Assembly: GCA_033065855.1 (NCBI GenBank)
Contig: JAVXUO010002581.1
Coordinates: forward strand, 1,116,001-1,180,000
Length of the DNA stretch: 64,000 bases
Direction of reading: 5' to 3'
Origin: Escallonia rubra
Taxonomy: Eukaryota > Streptophyta > Magnoliopsida > Escalloniales > Escalloniaceae
Shown: in pieces, positions 11,995 to 24,576 of the stretch
Layout of the letters: each line of letters begins with the position of its first letter
How positions within the stretch are numbered: position 1 is the stretch's first letter
Program-made: the position numbers and the translations under genes
Notes under the pieces: model-generated
The model's input: the letters and a program-made list of their open reading frames with translations, nothing else
Told to the model about the DNA's origin: nothing
The model's database searches: none

Positions 11995-13384
11995 GAGGGA
12001 GGTTGGTTCCTGCAAAAATACAGAGACAACAAGGGAGGTACAGTCCAAACAAGATGCTCAGTAGGATGCGAAAGCATGATGCATAGGACAGAGGGAGGGT
12101 GCGAATAATAAAATGAGTCTACGGAGCCTGAGGGACAGATTGTGCAGTAGGGCAAAGGCACACACAATAAGTACAGAGGTCGAGTGTCAAGTTCTAGTTT
12201 TATCAAGGTAGTGAGCATTCCATAGTCTTGAGAACATTTTCTCTGAGCTCTAAGCATTCCCCTTTAAGAGAATGAAACAAAAGGCATGTCAAAGTCCCCG
12301 CTACAAGAGGTCCCCAACTTATGGGCACCTTTGGTTAGTTTGTCTTCCTGTGGCCTATAGCAACACCTGAGAGTGAAAAGTCACCAACAGTCCACAAAAT
12401 GTCGTTGCACAACTCACTCACTTGCATTGCCTTCGTAATTTTACTGCCCCTGGTAACTAGGGAATTTTTGTTAGGTAGTCTGTGTAGAGCTATGTCTACG
12501 ATGGTGCATAAGAAGATACATTGGAATATCGGTAGTCCTTTTTGGTTAGCTCAGTTGTGGCTTCAAGCCTATTTTCGGAGTTTGCACGATGTCTAACGCA
12601 CAACAGATTATGATGGTCGGAGGAAGGAATAACCCTTGACTTAGCCTCTAGTCTAAAACTTATGTAATGTCCCATAGAGGAAATACTAAGGGCTTTACTA
12701 GTAACAAAGGCTTGCAAAAAGGGCACAATTTGCTACTTTGAAATCCCATACTTATCTTTCACCACACAATCTGTGCCCTTTTTACTTTCGAGGGAACCCA
12801 AGCACCGTTGCCTGAACTTTGATTTAATGTGCATCGTCTGGCCCTGACTTATTATATTTAGATCCAACTCACCCCAGTTAATTATATTCAATGCATGACA
12901 CTTTTTTATTTCTAATTCTTATTGTTCTAAAGTAGTCATACCTCTTAAAGAAAATATTTTATTTGCTCTAGTGGTCGTTGGTGATTAGTGGTGGTGATGG
13001 CCGAAGATTGTCGACAGTGACCGAAGGTGGTGCCGAGATCTGTTTGCCTCGGTAGTCAGTGATGGTCGGTGGCAGTTAATGGTGGACGGTGGTGGGTGTC
13101 AGTGGTGGCTGCTGGTTGTTGGTATGTGTGTACGTGGGAGAGAAATTGGGGAAAAAATGAATATAATTTAAGTTTTAAAAATTTCTTTGAGTTAAGCTGA
13201 GAATGAGAGAAATCCATATAGACCTAAATTATGATTAGATCCACGTTTACCATTTCCTCATTTGCTCCAAATCCATTTAGGGCCTCCCCAATTAAGTAGC
13301 ATGTGGGGGTGGGAAGTAAGAAGTTTCAATTAGGCTCCTAAATTGTCATCTTGCTTTTTGGATACCTTTACGTTAACAAAAGTT
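11995..13384. other. Gene-free stretch with a transposon relic
   Basis: No complete gene is visible. It holds the plant-mobile-domain relic at 12380-12598 and a low-complexity GGTGG-rich stretch near 12970-13130. The rest is AT-rich sequence I do not recognise. Confidence 0.5.
12380..12598 (+). pseudogene. Plant mobile domain (PMD) fragment
   Basis: The plus-strand frame from 12399 reads a stretch ending HWNIGSPFWLAQLWLQAYF, which resembles the conserved G-G/S-P-x-W-L-x-Q-L-W-x-x-x-Y-F core of plant mobile domain proteins (MAIN-like and transposon-borne PMD). It stops at 12594 after 65 residues, far short of the family's several hundred, and no flanking exon is visible. I read it as a relic, perhaps of a MULE or another PMD-carrying transposon. 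A chance hydrophobic match is possible. Confidence 0.45.
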
Positions 13385-13429
13385 TTTCATTCTTACAGTT
13401 CTCCTTCCGAGCAACTCGCGGTTCCTTGA

Positions 13430-14485
13430 AATACAACAACATCTCTTTCTTGAGTGTGATTGAGCCCAAGCACTCTGGCAAAGTTACTTCGGTCAGGTTC
13501 CTTCAGCGCTATCACTTCACCTTTGGGTAGTGAATCGTTTTAGTAAGCCGATCCTCAAGAAAATTGTTGATCTATTCTACCTAATACGTGTTGTTGTTTT
13601 CCTTAGGGTTATTTGGTGCCGACGAAATGCCCTCATTTTCAAAGGAACAGAGTTCTCATTGCCCAGTATTCTAAATCAAATTCGGAACCTAACTTTTCAT
13701 ATTAGCTACGCTTCTTGGAACCAACAATGTGTTCGGAAAATCGGGAATAAATATCCTCCTCAAAATTGGCAAAGTGCAGTGAAATTTGAGCATTTCTATC
13801 ACCCTTTGATTCCTATGACGTTTGCAGACACTTGTGAATGTTGTTTTCTACCGCCTGTTGTATTCTGTGCTATTTCTATTACAAAGCCAACCCATAGTGT
13901 GTATACTAGTGGCTTGCAGTTTGGTTTTTGTATGGTTCAGTTTAACTCTAGTTGGGTTCAACCGCGGCATATGTTGATATTATCTCTTCCACTTATGAAG
14001 CTAGTGCTATAGCTGTTGCTTTATTACTAGCTACTGATTGGTTATCACAACACCTTTGCTTACATCTCATTATTCTTGTTGCCCATTCCGAATTGCTTGT
14101 GCAATTATAGACTAATGAAGGCAGGAATAAGCATGCTCATCTTTTGTGAAACATAGCTAACTGCAGCTAGGAAGTGTATTCTTTGCATATCGCCTAAGGG
14201 ACAACTAGTGTTTTGTATCTTTCCTCAGTAATAGCCTTTTTTGTTTTGAATTCAGGTTGCAGTGTGAGGCAAGAGTGGGTTGCAGCATACAGTCTGCCTC
14301 GCATCCCTAGAGAGAGCTATTACCATACGTGCCTTAGTAGTCTTTTGTTCCTAGGCCTTCTTTGTATCTTAGATTTGCTCTTTACTTTATCTTGTTGTTG
14401 TACCTTACATCTTAACGTATAATGGTATGGTTTCCCCATCATACTATATATTTCTTCATTCTCTCTAAAAAAAAAAAAAAAAAAA
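13430..14485 (+). mobile_element. L1-type LINE, decayed 3' portion with poly(A)
   Basis: Reading 5' to 3', the sequence gives a reverse-transcriptase zinc-binding segment (HLFLEC, then ALWQSYFGQVPSALSLHLW) interrupted by an in-frame stop after LEC-D, then the open segment 13530-14012 with VIWCRRNALIFKG, then RNase H-like text (YEASAIAVALLLATDWLSQH) in another frame. It ends in a 19-A tract at 14467-14485. The order and the poly(A) end fit the 3' third of a plant L1 element, 5' truncated with several frame breaks. I could not identify the target duplication. Confidence 0.7.
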
Positions 14486-15312
14486 CTTTGTCATTCTTTA
14501 TTCTACTAGTCGTAATACATGTGCATTGCACATAAAAAATAATGTATTATCACTTTCTTGAAGGAAAAAAAAGAAAGGAGAGTCAGTAGTACATCAATAG
14601 TTACTTGAAATTAGCCATGTAACGACCATTCTTCTTCCGTTTCTTTCGGATCAAGACAGAATAATTTGCAAATGCATTTCTCTTTTTGTTATCAAATTGC
14701 TATAGCGCCCGGGGTGTGGGCTCCTAATGACTTTCGATCCTACACCCATCTTTCTCTTTCTTTGTGGCTTCTAAAAAAAATTTGTAGCTCCATGGTAAAT
14801 GTTAATATTGGAGTTTAAATGAGGCAAGCTTCTTGCTCTTAGTTTGTTAAGTTGGAGAAAAAATTTACTTTATGGTGGTTTAATAGACGTGCAACATTTA
14901 ATAAGATGGAGGGTCTTCCACTTTATAAGGGGTCAACCTTTTGTATATTTTCGATCTCGTTTGTTGGTTATATTACGCCATCACTATTGTCGTTACATTG
15001 AAGGTTTTTTTTTCTTTTCAATAAATGGTTGTTCATAATAAACATAAAAGAAAAAAGTCAACTACTTCTATACTTTTATTTACCACTTACACACCACTTC
15101 GCAAATATTAGTTGCTTAAAAGAATACACAATGGTAAGTTTGAAGCTTTTTAGATGGTGTGTACTACAAAAGTAGTTCATACTGCGCATCCTAGAAAGTT
15201 CTGAGTTAAAGGCCCTTAATATCAACAAGTGCTTAGAAAAAGGCAAGACTACTCGTGCACTGATTTTACCACACATACACCATTCAGTGAATATTTGTCG
15301 CTAAAAAGAATG
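14486..15312. other. Gene-free AT-rich stretch
   Basis: No domain-bearing frame, RNA gene or repeat is visible between the LINE tail and the foldback element. Confidence 0.5.
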
Positions 15313-15320
15313 TAAGCCAA

Positions 15321-15488
15321 TGGATTTGGATCCCCTACTGTAACCATGGGTTACAGCAGGGTGCTGTCCATATTGCTGAGAGAGAGGGAGGAGAGAGAGA
15401 GTAACCATGGTTTGGATCCCCCTATCCTCCCTCTCTCTCAGCAATGGGGACAGCACCCCTGCTGGTTACAGCAGGGGATCTGGATCCG
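15321..15488. mobile_element. Foldback MITE, 168 bp, long hairpin
   Basis: The element is almost entirely a palindrome: a left arm from TGGATTTGGATCCCC to GAGAGAGAGGGAGGA pairs with the right arm from TCCTCCCTCTCTCTC to GGGGATCTGGATCC, with one insertion of about nine bases. Perfect 8-bp target duplications TAAGCCAA lie at 15313-15320 and 15489-15496, so it moved as a unit, hAT-like. It has no coding capacity. A transcript would form a stem of about 65 bp, suitable as a small-RNA precursor (inference). Confidence 0.85.
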
Positions 15489-15496
15489 TAAGCCAA

Positions 15497-18400
15497 AATA
15501 CTTTAAGCTTTTTAAGAGGTGTATAGATATGTATTGGAGAAAATCATATTCCAAAAACCAAATCATTAATAAGAACTACCCAAAGAAACGGCAAGGTTAG
15601 TGGCAACTACTCATGGCTTGAGAAAGAAAGAAGCTGCAGAGGTCCCGCCCATAAAGGTTAGGAATGCCTAACAAGGGGAAAGCTGACCGAACTGACTTTG
15701 TTATGTTCATGCAAGTAGGAATAGCACATAAGTGATTCTAAAGGTGTACAATACTACTCGAGAGTGAGTAAATGACTCAACGATTGAGTAGTACTTCTAG
15801 AGTAATAACTGATTTCCAAAAATATGATAAATAAGATATCCTTGTGACCTCATTATATGCACATTAACGAAGTTATTTGCTTTAATTTTCACCGGTTCAT
15901 AAAGATAGTATCCAGTTTGACCTGTCAGTATGGAGATTTGAACTCGGAACCTCGAGATCATACCTAAAGAAGATTTACCACTCCACCACTCTTTGGACTT
16001 TTGGTCCAACATATTGAACGTTGATGGATTACCAATATTTAGAGGTTGGCTTTGGACTGTGGAGAAAACCAAAGTCAAAGGCCACACCAACCTCCATTTC
16101 CTCTTCTTTCCTTTGCATAAGGAATCCTTCGTTCATAGTAAAGGAGTATATTACGACCATAACTGTAGTCCTCTTCCTTCTTCTTCTTCTACTTATTGGA
16201 TTTTAATAACAAGTTAATAAGTGCAGCCCTGAGAGGTTGAATTTCTTGAAGGAAAAGCTTTTGAAAATTGTGAAGTTATTTGAGCAAAACCAAGCTATCT
16301 CGGCGTTTTAGAACCTTATAGACATTAACTATAACGAACTGCACATTCAGCTAGTTTGACAAGGGTGCCATTAAAGTTGCACCAAACTTGCTTCATGAAG
16401 TAAGCGTTTTAGTGACAAATATGCAAACTATATTAATAAATTGGTCCGGTTTTAATAGAACAAAAAATAATTTTTTTGAAATAATAGTGAGAAAAACTAA
16501 AGCTACCAGGATTCACATTCATAACTGTCGATTGAGTAACCATGAAAAAAATTGCCCGGGGTTCAGGGTTTAATTGCTTACAATGATAAAGAGGAGAATG
16601 CGAGAATGTCTGCTTTCTTTTTCATTATATGTACATAAATTATTACTAATGTTTTGAAAGTCAAACCCAATTATACTGAAATACAATGCAATACTTTTTA
16701 TACTACCGTAACACTTAAAAGCCACTATACAGTGCTATTTTCGAAGTTTTTGCATTAAATAAAATTAAAGCATTTGCTGCTTATAACTTTACCCGACGAG
16801 TACTTTAGAATAGAGGATCCAAATCAACAAAAATTATATGTTACGGCGCGTGATGTCATAATGTTGTTACTTGAGTATGACACCAAATTACAATACGAAC
16901 TTAAGAACTCATAAAACAATAAAGTTTGAATATTTTTGTGTGTTTGAAGGATGCACAAAGAATATCGAATACAACAGAATGAAACATGTCGTGCACATTC
17001 AAGCCGAAACTCCCTTTTAATTTTTCTCCAATTTTGGGTGCGTTGGAATCTCAAATGCTACCAAGTCAATGCAGATCTATTCTTGCTACGTTTTACCTAC
17101 CACCATATTAGATGTCAATGAGCTGTTGGCCTTGCTGTGACAGCCCTGGCGTCACTTATCCAAGCAATTGGGCCTCCCTTTGATGTTCATTGGTTGCTAA
17201 GATGATACCTCTGTTTGCTTCTTGGATATCTGAAGAAAAATAAGATCACAAATGAATCTTATGGAGAACATGACTGGGGAGAGTAGTATACGTTAATTTG
17301 TGTCATTTGTTTTTGTGTTTTGTGATTCCTTATTGTGTCACATGCAAAGCCTTTTCAAATGTAACCATCACATGTTCACATTACGAGTGATTGTAACTGA
17401 GCATTGTACAAGATGCAGATGGACTGCGAGAGAGTCTTCTACTAGGGATAGAAATGAAGCTTAAGCAACAAAAGTGAAATGATGTATGTAGCTTAAAGAC
17501 CGAATGGTGCTCACATATCACTTGATCGATTGGTGTGCCCCGATGATCAGCTCATTGACTGACCAATCCCTTGGTGCTAAATAAACACGAAGTACTATGT
17601 ATCGATATTGAGCTGTAGCGCCAAAACATCGCGGGGAACACCATGTATAAACGAAAGTTGAACCATAGCATGGCCTGTTGAGAAACTTTTGTAAGTCAGA
17701 GGGGAGCCTTTTGTGCATCTTGGAACAAAGGCGCACATCATAAAAAAAAACCAATGTATATTAGCAGACAACCCCAAGTTAATGGGCAGATCACCATCGA
17801 GGGGAATATCTATTTGTACCCATTATTACGTTGATACACGTCATATATTAGTCGTTAAAAAGTGCATTGATAACAAATCGTTGATCTTTTACCGATAAAA
17901 TAAGAGCCGACAAACATACGAGAGTGTAAAAATAAACATTTACTTTATGGAGCAAAATAGTTGTACCTAACAGGTCTACATCCTTCTAATATAGGCAACG
18001 CACCAACTTTCAAACCTCGCTTCAGCTCTCACATTTGGTATCCTATCTCACGCTTTTATCATTAAACGGATGTCTACTTTGTTCGCTCTCACGCACCCAT
18101 TTTAGTCGTTTATTGCCCACGGAGTTAGGCATGCCACTCTATCCTTCTCCCTAAAAGGCCAACCCAAGAAATAGACCCAAAAAAGGATAAAAGTAGGTGA
18201 CTAGGTAAGTAGACCAACCAATGCTGCTGTTAGGTATGAAGTGCATAAAAAGGGCAAAGTGAGAGCCAAGTAAGAACCTGAATTGTATTGCCGTCCGCGT
18301 TCAACCTTACATGCATTTTACTGCACGCGTTAACGCGGAAAAAGTATTCAAACCCTCGGCCACCGGCGCCATTAAAGCCCCCCTCTCCACCTTAACATGC

Positions 18401-18526
18401 TCTGTTTCCCCTCTGTTCCCACAACTCCATAACATCTACAGCTGTTTTTTCTTTGCATTTACGCATCGAATAAATAACGAGATAAGAGGGAGAAAAGGGT
18501 TGTGATAGGAAGAAAGTTTTGAAGGG
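15497..18526. other. Gene-free stretch upstream of HMT
   Basis: AT-rich intergenic DNA. A minus-strand frame near 17518-17777 has modest hydrophobic coding potential but no domain I recognise. Closest to the gene, GCATAAAAAGG near 18240-18250 could act as a TATA element for HMT, and a short 5' UTR would follow. Neither is certain. Confidence 0.4.
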
Positions 18527-21076
18527 ATGGTGGGGATTGAAAGGGGGAAAGCATTGTTGGATGATCTGATAGAGAAGGCTGGCGGTTGCGCCGTGGTCGA
18601 CGGTGGCTTTGCGACGCAGCTTGAGCGGCACGGCGCCTCCATTAACGACCCTCTTTGGAGTGCCCTGTGCTTGATCAAAGATCCTGATCTCATCAAACGG
18701 GTATGTATATCCATCTATATCTCACGCATACATGTATTGCCTCTCTTCCAAGAAAAAAATTGAGTCCATTTCACGAATCAAAGCAAAGATGACTTAAATT
18801 TTGGTACAAGTGGGAAATAAAGTAATTATGTTGATGAACTTTTCAATGTGTTCTGTGATGTAGGTTCACTTGGAATATCTGGAGGCTGGTGCGAATGTGC
18901 TGATAACTTCATCATATCAGGTCTGCTGCGCTTTGATCTGCATTTTGTGCTAATATGTGAATTTACATTTCGTATCAGAAATTAAATTTGTTTGGTTAAA
19001 GTTACTCAAGTATTATGCTGGGATTTAGTAATCAACAATGAGGAATGGCATATATTAAACAAAGGACTACCAATTTCAAGTTCTTAGGTCAAGATGGATA
19101 TTCATCCCTTTTAGTTGGACCTGATATCCTTTGGTTTTCTTATGGACGAATTGTACTTGTCTTGATGCGCCTTCAATTGCATAAACCTGTTTTTATAGGC
19201 TTAAAGGATCGATGAATGGGTGTTCATGATTCATGGCACGGACATAATGCAATTAGCCTAGTAGATTTCTTGTTACAAGTCGTTCAGTTACTCATCACGC
19301 TGTTACTCTTCTATGATTGTACATAAAATGGCTTGGAGTAGGGCTCCATCCCCATTCCCCATTTAAGGATCAACTAGTGATCAATTCATGTTGGAGAGCG
19401 TGTCCGCGCATGGTTTTTTGGGTTGCTTAACATTTTTGCACACACATGCAGGCTGTATTTTTCAACCTTTTATTCCTCAACGAAGAGAAAACAAAAAAGA
19501 AAAAGAGAAGAAAATTGTTTGCACCCTTTCATCTTTTAAGCTCATCCATCTTTTGTCTACTCTATCTTTACCATATCGAGGTACCTAAATATGAGGTCAG
19601 GGAATGTGGTAATCATGTGAAATTACATGTGATTAATTTTGATAAATTTTGACAAACCTCGTGAATATGTGATTATAGGCCACTCTTCCAGGATTCCTGT
19701 CCAGAGGATTTTCCATTGAAGAAGGGGAGTTGCTACTGAAAAAGAGTGTCAAATTAGCTGTTGAAGCCCGTGATAAGTTTTGGGATGCTAAGAGGAGGAC
19801 TCCTGGAAATAGCCATAACCGCGCTTTGGTTGCAGCCTCCATTGGAAGCTATGGCGCTTATCTTGCTGACGGCTCAGAATATAGGTGCCACTCAAAAGTT
19901 GCTAATGACATTTCCAGATTATTAGTTCACAATTCATGAACTGATATGCTGTGTTCCGTGCTCTCGATACAATTAGTCAATTGACAAATATTTACACAGT
20001 TTCTTAGACACAGAAACAACTTATGTGTATCAGTATTTTGGTTAAACTCACACGTCTGATGATTTGCCTTGCCTCCAGTGGGTGTTATGGGCCTCATGTG
20101 AGTATAGATAAGCTGAAGGATTTTCATCGGCGTAGACTGCAAGTTCTTGTGGAAGCAGGACCAGATCTGCTGGCTTTTGAGACCATTCCTAACAAACTAG
20201 AAGCTCAGGTATGCTCCTGCAGTCAGGAATTAGATTCATAAACATTAGAAGTGATATCGCCCGAACATTAAGTTTGGTTACTTGTGGCTGTGTGCCAACA
20301 AGCAGGCCAGCTGCGGCGACACCTTATTTTTCTTGCAGGAGGACAATGCCCTTCTCGTATGTTGTTTTATTGTATTCTCTACTTGTAGATTCTGAGCCTG
20401 GAAATCAATTTGCAGGCATGTGTTGAGTTGCTTGAAGAAGAAAATGTCCAAATTCCGTCTTGGATCTGTTTCAGTTCTGTGGATGGTGAAAATGCTCCTT
20501 CAGGCGAGAGCTTTAAGGAGTGTCTCACCATAATAAACAAGAGCAACAAAGTTGCTGCTGTTGGAATTAATTGTGCACCTCCCCATTTTATCCAGAGTCT
20601 CATACAGAAATTCAAGGAGGTAATCCTAAGAAACCGAGCAATTTTACTGTTCTTTTCTTGGATAATTTAAGTTTCTGTGAAAATGGATACCACCTAATGA
20701 AGTTTCACTTGTTGCCTTCCAGTTGACTGGAAAGATCATAGTTGTTTATCCCAACAGTGGTGAGATATGGGATGGCATAGCTAAGAGATGGCTGGTGAGT
20801 ATTAATTAACTTCTGCGTTAGCTATTTGTGTCAGTATCAATGACAATGCCTGTCCAGCTTTTAGATTTTATCTCTGTGTCATCACCATATCGAAGCCTAA
20901 CCTGGACTTTCTACTCTGGTCTGAATGGACAGCCATCGAAGTGCTTTGACGACGACAAGTTTGAGTTGTTTGCTACAAGATGGCGCGATTCAGGAGCTAA
21001 ACTCATTGGCGGTTGTTGTCGAACAACACCTTCCACCATTCGAGCCATTTCAAGGGTTTTACAAATCGATTCTTGA
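18527..21076 (+). CDS. HMT: Homocysteine S-methyltransferase (HMT2/HMT3 type), seven exons
   Basis: The enzyme transfers a methyl group from S-methylmethionine (or AdoMet) to homocysteine, making methionine in the cytosolic S-methylmethionine cycle. Exons: 18527-18700, 18864-18920, 19679-19884, 20079-20208, 20416-20619, 20723-20794 and 20933-21076, all with GT..AG borders and joining in frame to 328 residues, normal for the family (about 326-347). The zinc ligands are present: Cys242 in VGINC and Cys309-Cys310 in GGCCRTTP. The N-terminal VVDGGFATQLERHG and the VAASIGSYGAYLADGSEY block are typical. The closest remembered match is the Arabidopsis HMT2/HMT3 group (PSxCFxDDxFExFATxWRD near the end), not HMT1. 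The start is the first ATG, nine codons before the conserved LLDDLIEK. Confidence 0.96.
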
Positions 21077-21728
21077 TATCGACATCATCAAGCGAATGTC
21101 TTTCCAAGATAGGTTTTATAGTCTTTTCCTTTTCTCTATTGGTAACTTTCCTGATCAATGAAATGTACTCAGGGCCGTCAGGGGAGAAGGATTGAGCTGC
21201 CTCTATCCATCCATGCTTTTTCATCGCACAGCAAAATTCCTGGTCCATTAAAAGCGTTCTGCTCGATCTCTGCTTTAACTACAATACAAGACATCGTTCC
21301 AGTTTTTTTATAAATGAGAGAGTGACACTAATAATGTAAAAGTTACAAGATTTTCACTTAGCCATTTTGGCTTTACAAGTGTAGGAAAAAAGTAAAAACA
21401 TAAGTCATGACTAATTGACTATTACAATAAAATTAACTCTCAAGCCACCGCACAAAACAGATATAACCCATCAACCTATCAATCTATGGAAGCCGGTCGT
21501 CCAAACAAGGAATACTCGTCACTGCAAATCCACTTTCATCCACCGCAACCACCACACACCAGCCGCTAAAAAGGAAAACAAAAATCAGTAACAAAGGGCG
21601 ACGCCATTGACCTAGGCACCCCGCCCCAATCCTACTCCACTCCACCTCGGAGTGGTATCCAAATTAATCGAGAAATTAAAACTCCTATCCCCTGCCTTTC
21701 TCCCAGAGCCCTACTCCCCCCAACCCCT

Positions 21729-21752
21729 CCCCCCCCCCCCCCCCCCCCCCCC
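21729..21752. repeat. Homopolymer tract, 24 C
   Basis: An uninterrupted run of 24 C follows a C/T/A-rich stretch downstream of HMT. The length should be treated with caution, since such tracts are error-prone in sequencing and assembly. Confidence 0.9.
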
Positions 21753-22296
21753 GAGTCATCCTAAAACAAAAGTAATCTAAAAACAACAACAACAAACCCT
21801 CTGCGACTGGAACAACCCTTACACCCACTAACCCTAAACCAACACCAACATTGACAATCATCAGAACACGGAAAAAATAGAAAATCCCAGCAGGAAGACC
21901 TTCACAGTGTAATTTTACCCAGCTTTAACAAACCTTCCAAAGCCGTGTATTGTTGATCGAGAGGATAAAAAATCTAATAGATCACATTGATCTATTAGAT
22001 CTGATCAGATCTGGTGAGATCAGCACTAGTGGAGCAAGAAAGATCAACTTGCCATCCCAGATCACATAAATTTGAGGCGAGGGTTGCCGGAATCCAAAGA
22101 GCCGGCCGCAACCCGCCATCTTCACCACCGGCGAGCTCGAAAACTTGTCCAAAGACCACACACACCACACACAGAGGAAGAAATAGACTGAGGCATGCCT
22201 CCGCCGCCCCACTCGCGCTTACGCACGGTGGAGCAACGATGGGAGGCGGCGGTGAGCTGTCTGTTTGTAGAGAGAAGGTGGAGAGATTGTTCAGTT

Positions 22297-22316
22297 AGAG
22301 AGAGAGAGAGAGAGAG
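22297..22316. repeat. (AG)10 microsatellite
   Basis: Ten uninterrupted AG units in the intergenic region between HMT and FLX-like. Confidence 0.9.
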
Positions 22317-23025
22317 TTCTAGTTAGATGCATCGTATTCATCTGTGTGATTACAATGTGTTTGTAAATAGCAATCGAAGAAATGATAAGGCGTTTTATGA
22401 TGCGTAGAGTTGTATGCTTAGCATATGCCCCTCGGACGTGCGTTTTCCCTGCTACCGAACTTATCTGGTTTTGCAAACACCCAAGCATACGGGAGCCGGG
22501 GAACAAATTGCTCTACTAAGCCAACATTGAATTGCACCTATTTCTCTTGGAGAGGGCCAATTGGCTCTCAAGAGTGAGGACATGTGAATCCCTGACAGGT
22601 TCTCCCAAGTCTCGCAACTTGCGCAAGCATAGTGCTATAGAGGTGAATGATTTTGGACTGAACATTTGATTTAAATTTGGACAGCTAAAGGATATGCAAA
22701 CTTTTACAAGTTTACAAGAGCAGGCAACCAGAACAACCTGAAATTCATACGAAGTTGCACACGTAGAAGCATAAAGAAAGCTAAAGCCTAAAAGCACGAT
22801 TCTGCCATTTTTTGATGGAAACAAAAAGAAAATGTATAAAACCACCAAAATGTCACATGCGTACAGCATTACAATGAAATTAGTTTGCACTACGATCAAG
22901 TACTTGCCAGTCGCGTCTCAGTTCAGAAGCACTTTGAAGAAAAACGGGTGGTGATTCTGCTAAATTTCTATGCACCTCAAGAAAACAGCGTAAACATCAA
23001 ACACAACAGCATGGCCCGTAAAGTG

Positions 23026-24050
23026 TCAACGACGGGAAGGACCGTGGTTATCATAGGGTCCCCAACCTCCAGCACCATAGACATCACCATATGCACCACC
23101 TGAATACCTCCTTTCAGGGCTTCCACTTAACATGCCATAACTCCCACTTCCTACAATAAACAAAGAGTCTGAGGAAACAACCTAACCTAATATAGTTCAG
23201 ATGTTTTTGTGAGGAAAAAAGGGAGAAAAGATATACCAATTCCCCGTGACCTCCTATCTCCACTCAGTTGCTCTCCTCGTAGCTTCTCTATCTCTCGAGC
23301 CATGGAAACAAGGTTTTTCTCCATTGATAGTTTTTGTTCTAACTGCTCTGCATTTGCTTTCTTCTCATATTCAAAAACTCTCCTACAAAAGTCACACATG
23401 GTCAAAAGCAATGCAGGAACTTTTGGTGAAATCTAACAACACGTGTCTAGCTAGTCCGTGTTTCTGATACCCGAAGAGAAAGAGAATCCAAACACAATCC
23501 ATATAAAAGTAATGCATTCGGACCTGGCTTCCACTAGCTCTTTGTGCATCGCGTCAATATCAGACCTCACAGAACTCAGTTGCTGATTCTCAGATTTCAA
23601 TCGTGTAATATCCTTTGTGAGAGTTTGAACTTGGGCAGACAAATCCTGCCGCAAGGAACTGAGTTTATCAGCTTCAGATTTTAACCGCAAAACCTCTGCC
23701 CTCAGAGGCTCAGTAGCATGAAGCTCAGCCTCAAGCTTCAATCCTCTGTCTATTAACTCCCTGGCCTGTGCATCTTTCTCACCATGCAGCTTGGGAATGA
23801 CCTGACCCAATCTATGAATCTCCTCTTTTACTTCAGTAATTTCCCTTTGAAGAATCACATTTTCATCAACCACATGCGCATTATCAGCAAGAATCTTCTG
23901 AATATCTCTACGCTGGAATTCAAGTTCCTCTTCCAGAGCTGCAGGGTGAGGAGGGAAGGGTCCTGGTCCCCGGTGCATCATAGGCCGAGGGCCATCACGA
24001 GAACCTCGGTAACTATCCAGCTGGCGAGGCATACGGTTTCTTCCTGCCAT
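23026..24050 (-). CDS. FLXL: FLX-like coiled-coil protein, three coding exons
   Basis: FLX (FLC EXPRESSOR) and FLX-like proteins are plant coiled-coil proteins; FLX acts with FRIGIDA to raise FLC expression, while most FLX-like members are less well defined. Coding exons read 24050-23524, 23382-23237 and 23150-23026, joining in frame to 265 residues. The N-terminus (MAGRNRMPR, then HPAALEEELEFQ) matches the FLX-like 1 pattern. Residues of about 45-225 are nearly continuous heptad-rich coiled coil, including EYEKKANAEQLEQKL and EKNLVSMAREIEKLRGEQ. The tail is Gly/Tyr/Ser-rich and ends HGPSRR. A CTGCAG acceptor at about 24059 lies just before the ATG, so a 5' UTR intron is likely; see the promoter entry at 27.3 kb. 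I did not assign a numbered paralogue. Confidence 0.92.
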
Positions 24051-24233
24051 AATATCCTGCAGACATAAGATTCTGTTCAGACCAGGGACAAATTGCTTAA
24101 CAAGATTGCAAAGCATAAGCATAAGTACACAAAATTTCTTGCACGGTTGCGTGCTGCTTTAAGAATCCCAATAAAACAGTCATCAAAGTAGCTTTTGATG
24201 CCAAACCACCAACATCATATTTTGCACTCTAGC

Positions 24234-24576
24234 CTATGTTACATGGACTCGGTACGAGTGTCCGAGTCGGATACGTGTCCAAGTGTCGCATTCGTCTATT
24301 TTTCAAAATCCAAGACATAGGGAGACGAAAAATATTCTTACCTATTCTTGTTTCTTAGTTATTCTTTAGTTAACATAGTGTTTTATGATATACATATCGT
24401 TTTAATTTAAAGCTGAGATCATCTCAGAGCAATAACAAACTAAAAGAAACACCATAACATATGTTCCTAGTGACATATCCTACGAAAAGTGTTGGACACT
24501 TATCCCATACTCATGTCCAAGTATCGAGTGTCCGACACGGCTACTTCACGCATTTTGAAGAGTCCATGTAACATAG
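24234..24576. mobile_element. hAT-type MITE, family 1, copy 2
   Basis: The 343-bp copy has the same 17-bp terminal inverted repeats as 6104-6448 and a perfect 8-bp target duplication ACTCTAGC at 24226-24233 and 24577-24584. The two copies align end to end with scattered substitutions, so neither is very young. This one lies in the inferred 5' UTR intron of the FLX-like gene. Confidence 0.87.

Larger units (their letters stand above)
21077..23025. other. Intergenic region between HMT and FLX-like
   Basis: It holds the 3' ends of two convergent genes plus low-complexity DNA. Besides the C and GA tracts listed separately, 21982-22290 is a moderately GC-rich patch whose minus strand resembles a gene leader (CT-rich, CCGCCGCC) but has no protein I recognise. 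The frame 22516-22899 (minus) is probably FLX-like 3' UTR or chance. Confidence 0.45.

Noticed and set aside
13530-14012. 160-residue plus-strand frame as an independent gene
   Set aside because: It lies between zinc-binding and RNase H-like segments in LINE order and upstream of a poly(A), so it is LINE ORF2 remnant.
22516-22899. 127-residue minus-strand frame downstream of FLX-like
   Set aside because: No domain and no splice link to the FLX-like exons; likely 3' UTR or chance.
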